DNA of 26,055 nt from an uncultured Candidatus Melainabacteria bacterium (GCA_946622835.1 CAMOQI010000002.1:1-26055), one strand, 5' to 3'; numbered from the stretch's first letter, positions 16,701-23,403 are shown. Notes: generated by a model not told the origin, from the letters alone. A program made the numbers and translations.

Positions 16701-17648
16701 CCGTATTTGATTAGCCCTGGTACAATGTTGCAGATAGATACAGGCTCTTTAGTATTAAGAGGCGATTTATTGGCTACATTGGTATTTGAAAGAGAAAAAA
16801 CAGGCGATATCGTTCAAGGTTTACCGAAAGTTGAAGAACTTTTGGAAGGAAGAAAACCAAAAGATTGTGCGATTTTGGCAGAATACGACGGAACAGCAAA
16901 AATCGAAATTGATGATGACGGCTTGCCAAGATTATTCTTGACAGATGAAGACGGTTCATCTACAGAGATTAAATATGCAATTGACACCAATGTAATTGTT
17001 TCAAACGGACAAAAAATTACAAAGGGTCAACCACTTACATCAGGTCCGTTGAACCCGCATGATGTTATGAGATTATGCGGACCGGAAGCTGCTCAACAAT
17101 ACTTGGTAGACGAAGTACAACGTGTATACCGTTCACAAGGTGTTGAAATCGCTGATAAGCATATTGAAATCATTGTTCGCCAAATGACTAAAAAGGTTCG
17201 TGTAATTGATGCGGGTGATACCAACTTATTACCGGGCGAACTTATTGAAGTTCAGACATTCGAAAAAGAGAATAAAGCGGCAGAAGAAGCAGGTAAAACT
17301 CTTGCAACTTGTGAATATATGTTGTTAGGTATTACAAAAGCTTCATTGAACACTGAAAGCTTTATTTCAGCAGCATCTTTCCAAGAAACAACAAGAATCC
17401 TGACAGAAGCTGCTGTTGATGGTAAAAAAGACTTGTTAAGAGGTTTGAAAGAAAACGTTATTATCGGTCGTTTAATACCTGCAGGTACAGGTTTCCATCA
17501 TCTTATCAATGCTGATGAAGAACGCGACAGAGAAGAAAGAAAACGCGCTGTTGCTCAAAGAAATCAAGCAAGAAAACCTTCTGCTATTTTAGAAGAAATT
17601 GAAGGTATGTTCGGCGCTCCTGATTTCAATCTTGATGATGAAGAATAA
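13791..17648 (+). CDS. rpoC2: RNA polymerase beta' C-terminal half (RpoC2) with large SI3-type insertion
   Basis: RpoC2 supplies the bridge helix, trigger loop and C-terminal clamp parts of the split beta'. It begins where cyanobacterial RpoC2 begins (TPDFINKQMDKGSLKKLLGQ). Conserved blocks are SGARGNLSQVSQLVGMRGLM, then SYGARKGLVDTALKTADSGY; a second zinc site formed by the Cys of DDC (near 223) and CGLEYGVCQKC (near 296-306); and GTQLTMRTFHTGG near 334-346. The family resumes at TGDIVQGLPKVEELLEGRKP (near 1003) and ends with SFQETTRILTEAAVDGKKDL and NVIIGRLIPAGTG. The intervening 650 or so residues are a beta-rich repeat region corresponding in position to the SI3 (SBHM) insertion. At 1285 aa the length is typical of cyanobacterial RpoC2. 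The start is ATG 13791, with a weak AAAGG 10 nt upstream. Confidence 0.98.
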   Translation: MERTYTNTKKTPDFINKQMDKGSLKKLLGQMYLEYGGAKAAALANALKDLGYKYATKSGTTISIADLSVPESKKELLKSAEEEIEKSTNRYLKGEITEVERYTKVIDTWSETTAKLTEQVVENFDKLNPVYMMAFSGARGNLSQVSQLVGMRGLMADAQGQIIDLPIKSNFKEGLSVTEYIISSYGARKGLVDTALKTADSGYLTRRLVDVAQDVIIRADDCHTEKYINMQSITDGDVVIVPLIDRLLGRTVAQDIVDADGNVLVANGTTMDRNDIKKISSLDLNELKVRSGLTCGLEYGVCQKCYGWAMTTQKLVDIGEAIGIIAAQSIGEPGTQLTMRTFHTGGAVGVKEAKKEILAREAGTVVSKIKARELRTRHGDIVNVSMYEADIEVKGEKRTTKYHIPAGATLFITDGMKVDKGYKMAEHAPSSQGDSSRLTEKATKDITTDISGEVVFEDFKADEKKDRQGNISRTTNKQGVIWVLGGDVYTLPGGSKVLVEDGQKVSEGEKLAETLTISEHGGEVRVGNDLEIEDAKFDGKKIKKIVHGKELTIVIASLQPKNASFEHTKKEQIWTVDKTGEKYIVKAPVDTTVENGMIIAELINDDCAVTSSGEIRYVDVEVDENQIITKPGKVVFIPEEIHQINKDSTLKMVENGTSVTAGTEVVKDVYCHIDGIVEFKEYNDVIHEITIRPGQVHTLSSISELKVDEGEVIKKGTVIADGIKAKATSIVTIMDSSVDDLAALDDLDEELETSLSLDDDSITNQPIQILVRPVQVLEVNDKDVSIDFNSSDELINIIPVTQLQYKDGARVRNVDGATLTRTSLVLQMQGYLSHLKGMVELDSRGDLRIVVLENLIVRRESEGTTHSSLQTELLVKNGETIAPKTPVAKTQVLAMHDAVASIKDNEAEARRLLLISDKSSTDVKIKGKATVKKGAFVKAESVITESGEISPVSGVVTAINKTSISIRNGRPYLISPGTMLQIDTGSLVLRGDLLATLVFEREKTGDIVQGLPKVEELLEGRKPKDCAILAEYDGTAKIEIDDDGLPRLFLTDEDGSSTEIKYAIDTNVIVSNGQKITKGQPLTSGPLNPHDVMRLCGPEAAQQYLVDEVQRVYRSQGVEIADKHIEIIVRQMTKKVRVIDAGDTNLLPGELIEVQTFEKENKAAEEAGKTLATCEYMLLGITKASLNTESFISAASFQETTRILTEAAVDGKKDLLRGLKENVIIGRLIPAGTGFHHLINADEERDREERKRAVAQRNQARKPSAILEEIEGMFGAPDFNLDDEE

Positions 17649-17665
17649 TTTCATTTTTCAATATA

Positions 17666-17697
17666 AAAAGCTCCCAAAATTTGGGAGCTTTTTTTTA
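17666..17697. terminator. Bidirectional terminator between rpoC2 and the lipoprotein gene
   Basis: AAAAAGCTCCCAAA pairs with TTTGGGAGCTTTTT in an uninterrupted stem, followed by a run of T on the plus strand and a short T run on the minus strand. It sits between the convergent ends of rpoC2 (+) and the 17708 gene (-) and can serve both. Confidence 0.92.
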
Positions 17698-17707
17698 TTT
17701 ATAATTA

Positions 17708-18178
17708 TTATTTATGTTTAACACATACCGCAACAACATTAGCACCGACATTACTCATTATGGAAGTCCATTCAGTTTGATTTTGATAATATGTTCTCAC
17801 ATATGAAATTCTTTTTGCCTGTTCGGTTTCATCAGAGAATATACTAAAATAGCCGTCTTTGTGCAAATCAAACATTTTATAATGAAGCTTTTTTGGTTTT
17901 AATCCGCTTTTTGACTCATCAGAGGGGATTAAAGAAATATCCTCATAAACAAATCCGACAATTTTAGCCAAATCTATGGCTGTTGGCAAATTTCTAACAC
18001 CGCCGCACAACTCTTTTGCACCTTCCCAATAATTATTACCAACAGAATAACTCTTAGAAATCTTTGTAACACAAACTCCGTTTGCCACAACAAGACAATC
18101 TGCAAATTTGTCGGTTTTTGTACAACCTGTCAATAACAATGCAAATATTAAAAATATTATACCCTTTCTATAAAACAT
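17708..18178 (-). CDS. Small lipoprotein with a possible Lcl/DUF1566-like fold
   Basis: This 156-aa protein has a lipoprotein signal: positively charged start (MFYRKG), hydrophobic stretch, and lipobox LTGC with the lipidated Cys at residue 19. The mature part contains YWEGAKELCGG followed by RNLPTAIDLAKIVGFVY. This resembles the A..C...LPT..(D/E)L pattern of DUF1566/Lcl C-terminal proteins, found in several exported or pilin-like proteins; the match is tentative. Three further cysteines may form disulfides outside the cytoplasm. The start ATG 18178 has GGAG about 5 nt upstream, lying in the 10-nt gap after the thrC stop. It is therefore probably cotranscribed and perhaps coupled with thrC, though no functional link to threonine synthesis is apparent. 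Confidence 0.75.
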   Translation of the reverse strand: MFYRKGIIFLIFALLLTGCTKTDKFADCLVVANGVCVTKISKSYSVGNNYWEGAKELCGGVRNLPTAIDLAKIVGFVYEDISLIPSDESKSGLKPKKLHYKMFDLHKDGYFSIFSDETEQAKRISYVRTYYQNQTEWTSIMSNVGANVVAVCVKHK

Positions 18179-18188
18179 AAAATCTCCG

Positions 18189-19241
18189 TTATATATTCAT
18201 AACTCGCAAAATTTCATCAATCTCGGATGATGTTTTCTTAACATCAGCATTTGAATATTTAATCGCATTATCAGGATCTTTAAGACCGTTTCCTGTTAAA
18301 ATACAAACAATTTTTGTTCCTTCTTTAACTTGATTTTTAACCTTTATTAGCCCTGCAACAGACGCAGCAGATGCAGGTTCTGCCAAAATACCCTCTGTAG
18401 ATGCCAAAAGTTTATATGCTGCAACAATTTCATCGTCTGTGACACAATTTATCATACCGCCGCTTTCATCTCTTGCGGCTTCTGCTTGTTTCCAGCTTGC
18501 AGGATTTCCTATACGTATTGCTGTTGCTAAAGTTTCAGGATTCATAATTCTTTCACCCTTAACTATAGCCGCTGCCCCTTGAGCTTCAAACCCCATCATT
18601 TTTGGCAATTTAGATATTTTAGCAAGGTTATGCCATTGGGTATATCCTTTCCAATATGCCGTTATATTACCAGCATTTCCCACAGGGATAAAATGATAAT
18701 CAGGAGCTTGACCTAAAGCTTCACAAATTTCAAACGCTCCTGTTTTTTGACCTTCAATTCTGTATGGGTTAACTGAATTAACAAGAGTTACAGGATATTT
18801 TTCAGAAATTTCACGAACCACTTCAAGAGCCTTATCAAAATTTCCTTGAATAGCAATGATTTCCGCTCCATACATCATTGCTTGAGAAAGTTTGCCAAGC
18901 GCTATATATCCATCAGGAATAAGCACATACGTTTTCAAACCTGCTTTAGCACCATAAGCAGCAGCAGATGCCGAAGTATTTCCTGTCGAAGCACATATTA
19001 TTGCACCCGAACCTTCTTCTTTTGCTTTCGTAACCGCCATTGTCATTCCGCGGTCTTTGAAACTTCCTGTAGGATTACAACCTTCGAATTTTAAATAAAT
19101 CTCCGCATCTAATCCGATTTTTTTGGCTAAATTATCCGCTTTTATTAACGGAGTGTTGCCCTCATTTAAAGTTACAACAGGTGTTGTTTCACTCACCGGC
19201 AGATATTGCCTGTATTTGTTTATTAATCCTTGATAATACAT
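18189..19241 (-). CDS. thrC: Threonine synthase
   Basis: ThrC is a cytoplasmic PLP enzyme that converts O-phospho-L-homoserine to threonine and phosphate, the last step of threonine synthesis. The 350-aa protein is the short bacterial form and starts MYYQGLINKYRQYLP, the usual N-terminus. The N-terminal LNEGNTPLIKADNLAKKIG, the PLP-lysine motif NPTGSFKDRG (K62), ASTGNTSASAAAYGAKAGL and the phosphate-binding VGNAGNITAYWKGY are all present. The C-terminal VCILTGNGLKDPD is also typical. The start ATG 19241 has GAGGGG 5-9 nt upstream and a promoter about 30 nt before it. The lipoprotein gene follows within 10 nt. No other thr gene is nearby. Confidence 0.96.
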   Translation of the reverse strand: MYYQGLINKYRQYLPVSETTPVVTLNEGNTPLIKADNLAKKIGLDAEIYLKFEGCNPTGSFKDRGMTMAVTKAKEEGSGAIICASTGNTSASAAAYGAKAGLKTYVLIPDGYIALGKLSQAMMYGAEIIAIQGNFDKALEVVREISEKYPVTLVNSVNPYRIEGQKTGAFEICEALGQAPDYHFIPVGNAGNITAYWKGYTQWHNLAKISKLPKMMGFEAQGAAAIVKGERIMNPETLATAIRIGNPASWKQAEAARDESGGMINCVTDDEIVAAYKLLASTEGILAEPASAASVAGLIKVKNQVKEGTKIVCILTGNGLKDPDNAIKYSNADVKKTSSEIDEILRVMNI

Positions 19242-19270
19242 AACTTCCCCTCTTTTTTTATATTGTACAA

Positions 19271-19298
19271 ATTATACCCCAAAAAGGTCAAGTTACAA
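19271..19298 (-). promoter_or_regulatory. thrC promoter
   Basis: On the minus strand TTGTAA (19293-19298) and a perfect TATAAT (19271-19276) are 16 nt apart. Transcription would start near 19264, giving a leader of about 23 nt that contains the GAGGGG ribosome-binding site. There is no room for an attenuator or riboswitch. Confidence 0.65.
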
Positions 19299-19328
19299 AA
19301 TTTTATAAACAATCACAAACTCTCTTCA

Positions 19329-19395
19329 GGGGAGGGGTAAATAATTTCTCCCCCCTCCCCGTGGTAGCGCATTGGCAAAACAACATAAACCACGG
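19329..19395. repeat. Two GC-rich hairpins upstream of thrC
   Basis: GGGGAGGGG (19329-19337) pairs with CCCCTCCCC (19352-19360). CCGTGGT (19359-19365) pairs with ACCACGG (19389-19395), and ACCAC can also pair with GTGGT a little further on. The GC content is unlike the surroundings. The element lies between the 3' end of the 19433 gene and the thrC promoter and may end transcription of the former, although a T run is lacking. Confidence 0.55.
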
Positions 19396-19432
19396 TAACA
19401 ACATTTACCCCCGGTGGTGATATATAACATTT

Positions 19433-19939
19433 TTAGCTATATAAATTTTTCATACCGCTAACAGTTTGGAACTTACTTATTTCCTTCAAATACTGTTGAA
19501 GTGCCTCATAGCCGTTATATATTTCATTTGAAATTGAAGCATAACTGCTTGATTCTAAAAATTTTAACTCTTTTACTCTAATAAGCATAATCTCATCTGC
19601 GGCATCACGTGTTTGTTTATCTTCTGATTCAGACCATTTTTGAAGCAATTCTAATTCGCTAAACATCTGTTTCATTGTAGTAAATTCTAAAGTATTAAAA
19701 TCAAATTTTTCTAAAAAAGACTTTTCTACATTAGAAATTCTGCTCATACATGCCTGAAATTTAAATATTTTCTTTACAATTATATAATTGTCCGCAATAC
19801 GTTTATGTGAAGAAGGAACTTTATTTTTTGCCAACAAAGCAGCAACCGAACGTGATGTAAAAGTCTTTTTCTCATTTGAAAACACACTTTTTGACGTAAT
19901 ATCAAAATCGGTTTTATTTTCTATCATTTCGTCTAACAT
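19433..19939 (-). CDS. Hypothetical helical cytoplasmic protein (168 aa)
   Basis: I do not recognise this protein. The ATG at 19939 (MLDEMIENKTDFDITS) is chosen because GGAGG lies 4 nt upstream; an earlier start at 19954 would overlap that site. There is no signal peptide or membrane segment. The first 40 residues are Ser/Thr/Lys-rich (KSVFSNEKKTFTSRSVAALL). The rest looks wholly helical, with heptad-like stretches (SFLEKFDFNTLEFTTMKQMF, then SELELLQKWSESEDKQTRDA) that may form a bundle or coiled coil. It is a single gene with a good promoter, divergent from the exported Spy-like gene. It could be lineage-specific. Confidence 0.7.
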   Translation of the reverse strand: MLDEMIENKTDFDITSKSVFSNEKKTFTSRSVAALLAKNKVPSSHKRIADNYIIVKKIFKFQACMSRISNVEKSFLEKFDFNTLEFTTMKQMFSELELLQKWSESEDKQTRDAADEIMLIRVKELKFLESSSYASISNEIYNGYEALQQYLKEISKFQTVSGMKNLYS

Positions 19940-19960
19940 AATTCCTCCGAACACATGACG

Positions 19961-19989
19961 ATAATAAAATAACTAAAGGCTTTTGTCAT
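19961..19989 (-). promoter_or_regulatory. Promoter of the 19433-19939 gene
   Basis: On the minus strand ATGACA (19984-19989) and TATTAT (19961-19966) are 17 nt apart. The predicted start near 19954 gives a leader of only about 15 nt that just contains the GGAGG ribosome-binding site. Confidence 0.6.
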
Positions 19990-20091
19990 GGTTTTAATTC
20001 AAATTTTTTACAATTATTAAAAATAATAAATGAACAAATTTGCAAATTCCTCGTTTTAATGTCAGAATCCAAGAAAGCACAGGAGGATTAT

Positions 20092-20778
20092 ATGAAAAAA
20101 CAATTATTATTAGCAGGATTAGTATTAAGTTTTGCCCTTTCTACAGGAGCATACGCACAACAACAACCTGAAGGCGGCTGTCCGTTAAAAGATGCAGTAA
20201 AAAAAGAATGTCCGCAAAAATTTAAACGTCCGCCATTGAAGAAAAATCATCACATCAAACACAAAAGATTTGACAGAACATCTATGGAAACATTCGGTTA
20301 CGCGCATCATGTACAAAAAAACAGAGCTACCGTGTACAATGCCCTTAACCTTTCAGATGATCAAATTAAATTAAGAGAAGATTTATTAAAAGAAAATTCA
20401 CCCATCTACAACAGAAAATTTAAAGAATTAAACAAAGAAAGCCACAAACTTAAAGCCCTAAAAGGCGCCGGTGCAAGCGATAAAGAAATTGCGCGTCAGA
20501 AAAAAGTTGTTAAAAACACCAAAAAAGATATCCAAAAATTAATGAACGAAGAAAATAAAATTTTCAAAAAATCTTTAACCCGTGAACAACGCTCAAAATA
20601 TTCAATGATAAAAAAACTTGAAGAAAAAGACTATAAAAACGCATCACACAAAAAAGATTACTACAAATCAAACCCTAAAATGGTTCCGTTTGGCGACCCG
20701 AAAAAAATAAAACCATGCCCGAAATTTGGAGAAATCCCAACTCCAAGACCGGTGCTTCCACCAACCGAAGTTAAATAA
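20092..20778 (+). CDS. Exported Spy/CpxP-like (LTxxQ) protein
   Basis: This 228-aa protein has a Sec signal peptide (MKKQLLLAGLVLSFALSTGA) with probable cleavage after AYA (residue 22). The mature protein is very basic (Lys/His-rich). Two LTxxQ-type motifs, LNLSDDQIKLREDL (85-98) and SLTREQRSKYSMI (161-173), flank a long charged helical segment. This is the pattern of Spy/CpxP periplasmic chaperones and metal-stress proteins. The family link is inferred from these motifs and the helical spacing. Three Cys (residues 30, 40, 209) could form a disulfide. The C-terminus is Pro-rich. The start is ATG 20092 with AGGAGG 6 nt upstream; an ATG at 20059 would lead with a charged non-signal sequence. 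A strong terminator follows, so it is a single-gene unit. Confidence 0.8.
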   Translation: MKKQLLLAGLVLSFALSTGAYAQQQPEGGCPLKDAVKKECPQKFKRPPLKKNHHIKHKRFDRTSMETFGYAHHVQKNRATVYNALNLSDDQIKLREDLLKENSPIYNRKFKELNKESHKLKALKGAGASDKEIARQKKVVKNTKKDIQKLMNEENKIFKKSLTREQRSKYSMIKKLEEKDYKNASHKKDYYKSNPKMVPFGDPKKIKPCPKFGEIPTPRPVLPPTEVK

Positions 20779-20818
20779 AAAATAATTTGGGCGCAAGCAC
20801 CTGATATATTAAATAAAT

Positions 20819-20855
20819 AACGGGCAAAGCAATAAGCTTTGCCCGTTGTTTTTAT
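20819..20855 (+). terminator. Terminator of the Spy-like gene
   Basis: AACGGGCAAAGC (20819-20830) pairs perfectly with GCTTTGCCCGTT (20836-20847) around a 5-nt loop and is followed by GTTTTTATTTG. A 12-bp stem with a T-rich tail is a strong intrinsic terminator. Confidence 0.88.
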
Positions 20856-20887
20856 TTGTTTTTCTTTGCCCGTCGCTTATGTTAGTT

Positions 20888-20949
20888 GTTGGGCAAGTAT
20901 GCCCAACCTACGGATTTAAATTGGTGGGCACGCGAATGCTTTGCCCACC
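20888..20949. repeat. Pair of GGGCA/TGCCC hairpins
   Basis: GTTGGGCA (20888-20895) pairs with TGCCCAAC (20900-20907), and GGTGGGCA (20923-20930) pairs with TGCCCACC (20942-20949). Both share a GGGCA core with the preceding terminator (CGGGCAAAGC). The GGTGGGCA...TGCCCACCCTAC style resembles dispersed intergenic repeats seen in several phyla. The second lies next to the 3' end of the LysM gene and may act as its terminator. Confidence 0.65.
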
Positions 20950-20957
20950 CTACATAA

Positions 20958-21644
20958 CTAAACTTGCCATTTTTTTATTAATCCTTCAATAGAACAAGGC
21001 TCATCACTATAATATTTCTTTGTTCCATCTGCCATATGACCTACGACATACTTTGTCTTAAATTGCGGATATTTTGATTCTAATTCAGATTCAGCAGAAA
21101 TCAAAGATTGCAATTTTGCATAAAAATTTTTATACATATTTTGTAACTCTTTTGGACCATTTTTAGATAAAAATAATAAAGACCTAAGAATTTCATCACG
21201 ATTTGCAAATCTTTGTTTACCCGATTTGGGATCCTCAACAAGATGCTGGAATCTACATAATATAGCATCTATTTCATTTCCTATTTGATTATATGTCATG
21301 CCATTTGATGCTTTTGCTGTATTTTTTAATTTTTCTATTTCTTCAAATTTTTGACGGTTTTGATCTTCTATATGAATACCTACTTTTTTCACCATGTCCA
21401 AATCACTTTGTTGACGATTTACATTTGTTTTCTTATTAGATTTCTTAGCCGTAAAAACAGACGGTTCATCATTTACAGTTTTTTCCGACTTGCCTGAGTC
21501 GGAAATTTTCAGTTTTTTACCGGCATAAATTTTATTCGCATCCGCAATACCGTTTTCTTGTTGTAACTGTTGAACTGTCGTTCCATAACGTTTTGCTATC
21601 GAGGATAAGGTATCTCCTGATTTTATCGTGTAATCGCCGCCCAT
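20958..21644 (-). CDS. LysM-domain protein
   Basis: The 228-aa protein starts with a LysM domain at residues 3-47 (DYTIKSGDTLSSIAKRYGTT, then NGIADANKIYAGKKLKI). LysM binds N-acetylglucosamine-containing glycans such as peptidoglycan. There is no signal peptide or membrane segment before it, which is unusual for a wall-binding protein; it may leave by a non-Sec route or act intracellularly. After a Ser/Lys/Asn-rich linker (48-85) comes a helical charged region I cannot assign, with a single Cys near the end (DEPCSIEGLIKKWQV). The start is ATG 21644 (MGGDYTIK) with AAAGGAG 7 nt upstream; an ATG at 21704 would place the SD inside the gene. It is divergent from the TPR gene across a microsatellite. 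Confidence 0.85.
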   Translation of the reverse strand: MGGDYTIKSGDTLSSIAKRYGTTVQQLQQENGIADANKIYAGKKLKISDSGKSEKTVNDEPSVFTAKKSNKKTNVNRQQSDLDMVKKVGIHIEDQNRQKFEEIEKLKNTAKASNGMTYNQIGNEIDAILCRFQHLVEDPKSGKQRFANRDEILRSLLFLSKNGPKELQNMYKNFYAKLQSLISAESELESKYPQFKTKYVVGHMADGTKKYYSDEPCSIEGLIKKWQV

Positions 21645-21748
21645 ATAAATCTCCTTTCGTGTTTTTACTCTTTTCTCTGTAATTCGCACACAGCTTATAT
21701 TCATGTAAAAACACTTCGGCGCAAAAGATTGCTATACACCCATCCCAT

Positions 21749-21768
21749 CATATCATATCATATCATAT
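21749..21768. repeat. (CATAT)4 pentanucleotide microsatellite
   Basis: Four perfect CATAT units lie in the divergent region between the LysM gene (ATG 21644, minus) and the TPR gene (ATG 21874, plus). On the minus strand a TATAAT (21774-21779) precedes them, so a LysM transcript could begin inside the repeat. A unit change by slippage would alter spacing by 5 bp without touching coding sequence. Confidence 0.8.
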
Positions 21769-21861
21769 AGGGCATTATAACTGGGTTTGAGCCATTTTAA
21801 AATTCATATTTACATTTCGTTACAATTTCGGGTTCAAAATAATTTTATAGCTGTTTTACTG

Positions 21862-21867
21862 TATTAT
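21862..21867 (+). promoter_or_regulatory. -10 box of the TPR gene, leaderless candidate
   Basis: TATTAT is followed by 6 nt (ATTGAT) and the ATG at 21874, placing the predicted transcription start at the start codon. No SD is present and the -35 is unclear. Confidence 0.4.
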
Positions 21868-21873
21868 ATTGAT

Positions 21874-23199
21874 ATGAAAAAGATTTTTATACTATCTTTG
21901 TTTTTTGCCAATATTTGTATTCCCTCGTTTGCGGCGCAAGGGTACGTTTTCACTACCCAAAACACTCCGCCGATGACCACTGTTCAAAATACCGCTGCAC
22001 AAAATTACAAAACTCAATCTCATAATATACCATATGGTGAATATTTACAGTTTTACAACCTCAATGCCGACAGCATTAATGCTGAATTTATATATTTAAC
22101 ACACTCTGATGAAAGTACATTCTTAAAATCTCTTTCAGCTCAGGATAAAGAAAACTACAAATACGTTAAAAAAATTCAAAAACTCATTTCCAAAGACGAA
22201 TGGAACAAAGTTTTTTACGAATACCCTAATTTCTATCCCGCATATTTGCAATACTATCACATCTGTTATAAAAACGAAAATTACAACGAAGCCTTAAGAA
22301 CTCTAAATAAAATCAAAAACCTTGATACAGGCGGAAAAATCTTTTCACAATACATTATAAACAAATCATTTGCCGAACTTTATTACAAAACAAAGCAATA
22401 TAACAAAGCTTTGAACTATTACAAAATGTATGAAGCCAGCGGCGATGATTCTGTAATAATGTCAATTGCAAAATGTTATTACAATTCGGGGGATTACCTT
22501 AACGCAATAAATTATTGCAAAAAACTTAAAACCCAAACCTATGAAGCAAAAGAAATTATATATGATTCATACATGCGTCTGAAAGATTTGAAAAATGCAA
22601 ATATATACGCCCAAGAATTATTACAAATGAATTTTAATTTTACAAATCTAATGAGAGTTCAAGCAATGGAAACAAATGAAAGCGCCAAACTCTCATACTG
22701 TTACCATGCCAGAGAACTTGCACTAGAAGAAAAAGATATCCGTGCAGTAAACAGACTTATTGCCGATTTAGAACAAAAAAAACTTGAACAAGCAGCCCAA
22801 AAAATCAATAAATCCCTAAAAGTTCCAAAATGGATAGATTTTGAAAAACAATTGCCCCCGATTATGACGCTTCAAGAAATAGCCGCAAAACAAGATGAAT
22901 TTTTCAAAAAAGCTAATGAAATGTTAACCCAATACAAAGATGCACAATTATTTAGTGCCTTTAATTTGCTGACTCAAGAATATAATAATTTTATCCAAAG
23001 CAAACAAAACCAATATCAACAAGAACAGCAATACTTGCTCCAACAAGCTATACTTGAACAACAGCAGCGTGAAAATGAACTGCGCCAACAAATGATTTAT
23101 GAACAACAAATGATAAATATGATGAACCGCCAAAACTATTACATGAACCGCTATCATCCTTATAACAGGTTCTATGACCCGTTTTTGCACAGCTGGTAA
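21874..23199 (+). CDS. Exported TPR-like protein with Gln/Asn/Tyr-rich C-terminus
   Basis: The 441-aa protein begins with a signal peptide (MKKIFILSLFFANICIPSFA, cleavage likely after SFA). After a disordered Thr/Asn/Gln-rich segment it carries several helical repeats that look like TPRs: YNEALRTLNKIKNL, YNKALNYYKMYEASGD and YLNAINYCKKLKTQ, each after a Tyr-rich helix. TPRs mediate protein-protein contacts, so an envelope scaffold or secretion role is possible. The last 75 residues are strikingly rich in Gln, Asn, Met and Tyr. The start is ATG 21874; an earlier start at 21787 would bury the signal peptide. No SD exists and a -10-like TATTAT lies 6 nt upstream. It is a single gene and no partner is evident. 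Confidence 0.85.
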   Translation: MKKIFILSLFFANICIPSFAAQGYVFTTQNTPPMTTVQNTAAQNYKTQSHNIPYGEYLQFYNLNADSINAEFIYLTHSDESTFLKSLSAQDKENYKYVKKIQKLISKDEWNKVFYEYPNFYPAYLQYYHICYKNENYNEALRTLNKIKNLDTGGKIFSQYIINKSFAELYYKTKQYNKALNYYKMYEASGDDSVIMSIAKCYYNSGDYLNAINYCKKLKTQTYEAKEIIYDSYMRLKDLKNANIYAQELLQMNFNFTNLMRVQAMETNESAKLSYCYHARELALEEKDIRAVNRLIADLEQKKLEQAAQKINKSLKVPKWIDFEKQLPPIMTLQEIAAKQDEFFKKANEMLTQYKDAQLFSAFNLLTQEYNNFIQSKQNQYQQEQQYLLQQAILEQQQRENELRQQMIYEQQMINMMNRQNYYMNRYHPYNRFYDPFLHSW

Positions 23200-23403
23200 A
23201 ATAATTTAAACCAATAAAAAAGGCACTGAAATATTATCAGCACCCCAAAGAATGATTATGATGGATGATTCGATTTTTTTATTTTCCCCTAAAATTTTCC
23301 CCAATTCTTGAGTCTTTATTTTCCCGTTTTATTGTTTGAAATTCCCTTACATATATATAAACAATTTTTGTTATGAAAAATTGCTATATATTTTATATAC
23401 CTC

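Noticed and set aside
23200..23403. Possible strong terminator or small RNA after the TPR gene
   Set aside because: Only a 4-bp CTGA/TCAG pairing, a mismatched GAATGAT/ATGATTC pair and an 8-bp all-AT hairpin (23362-23383) are present; none is convincing.
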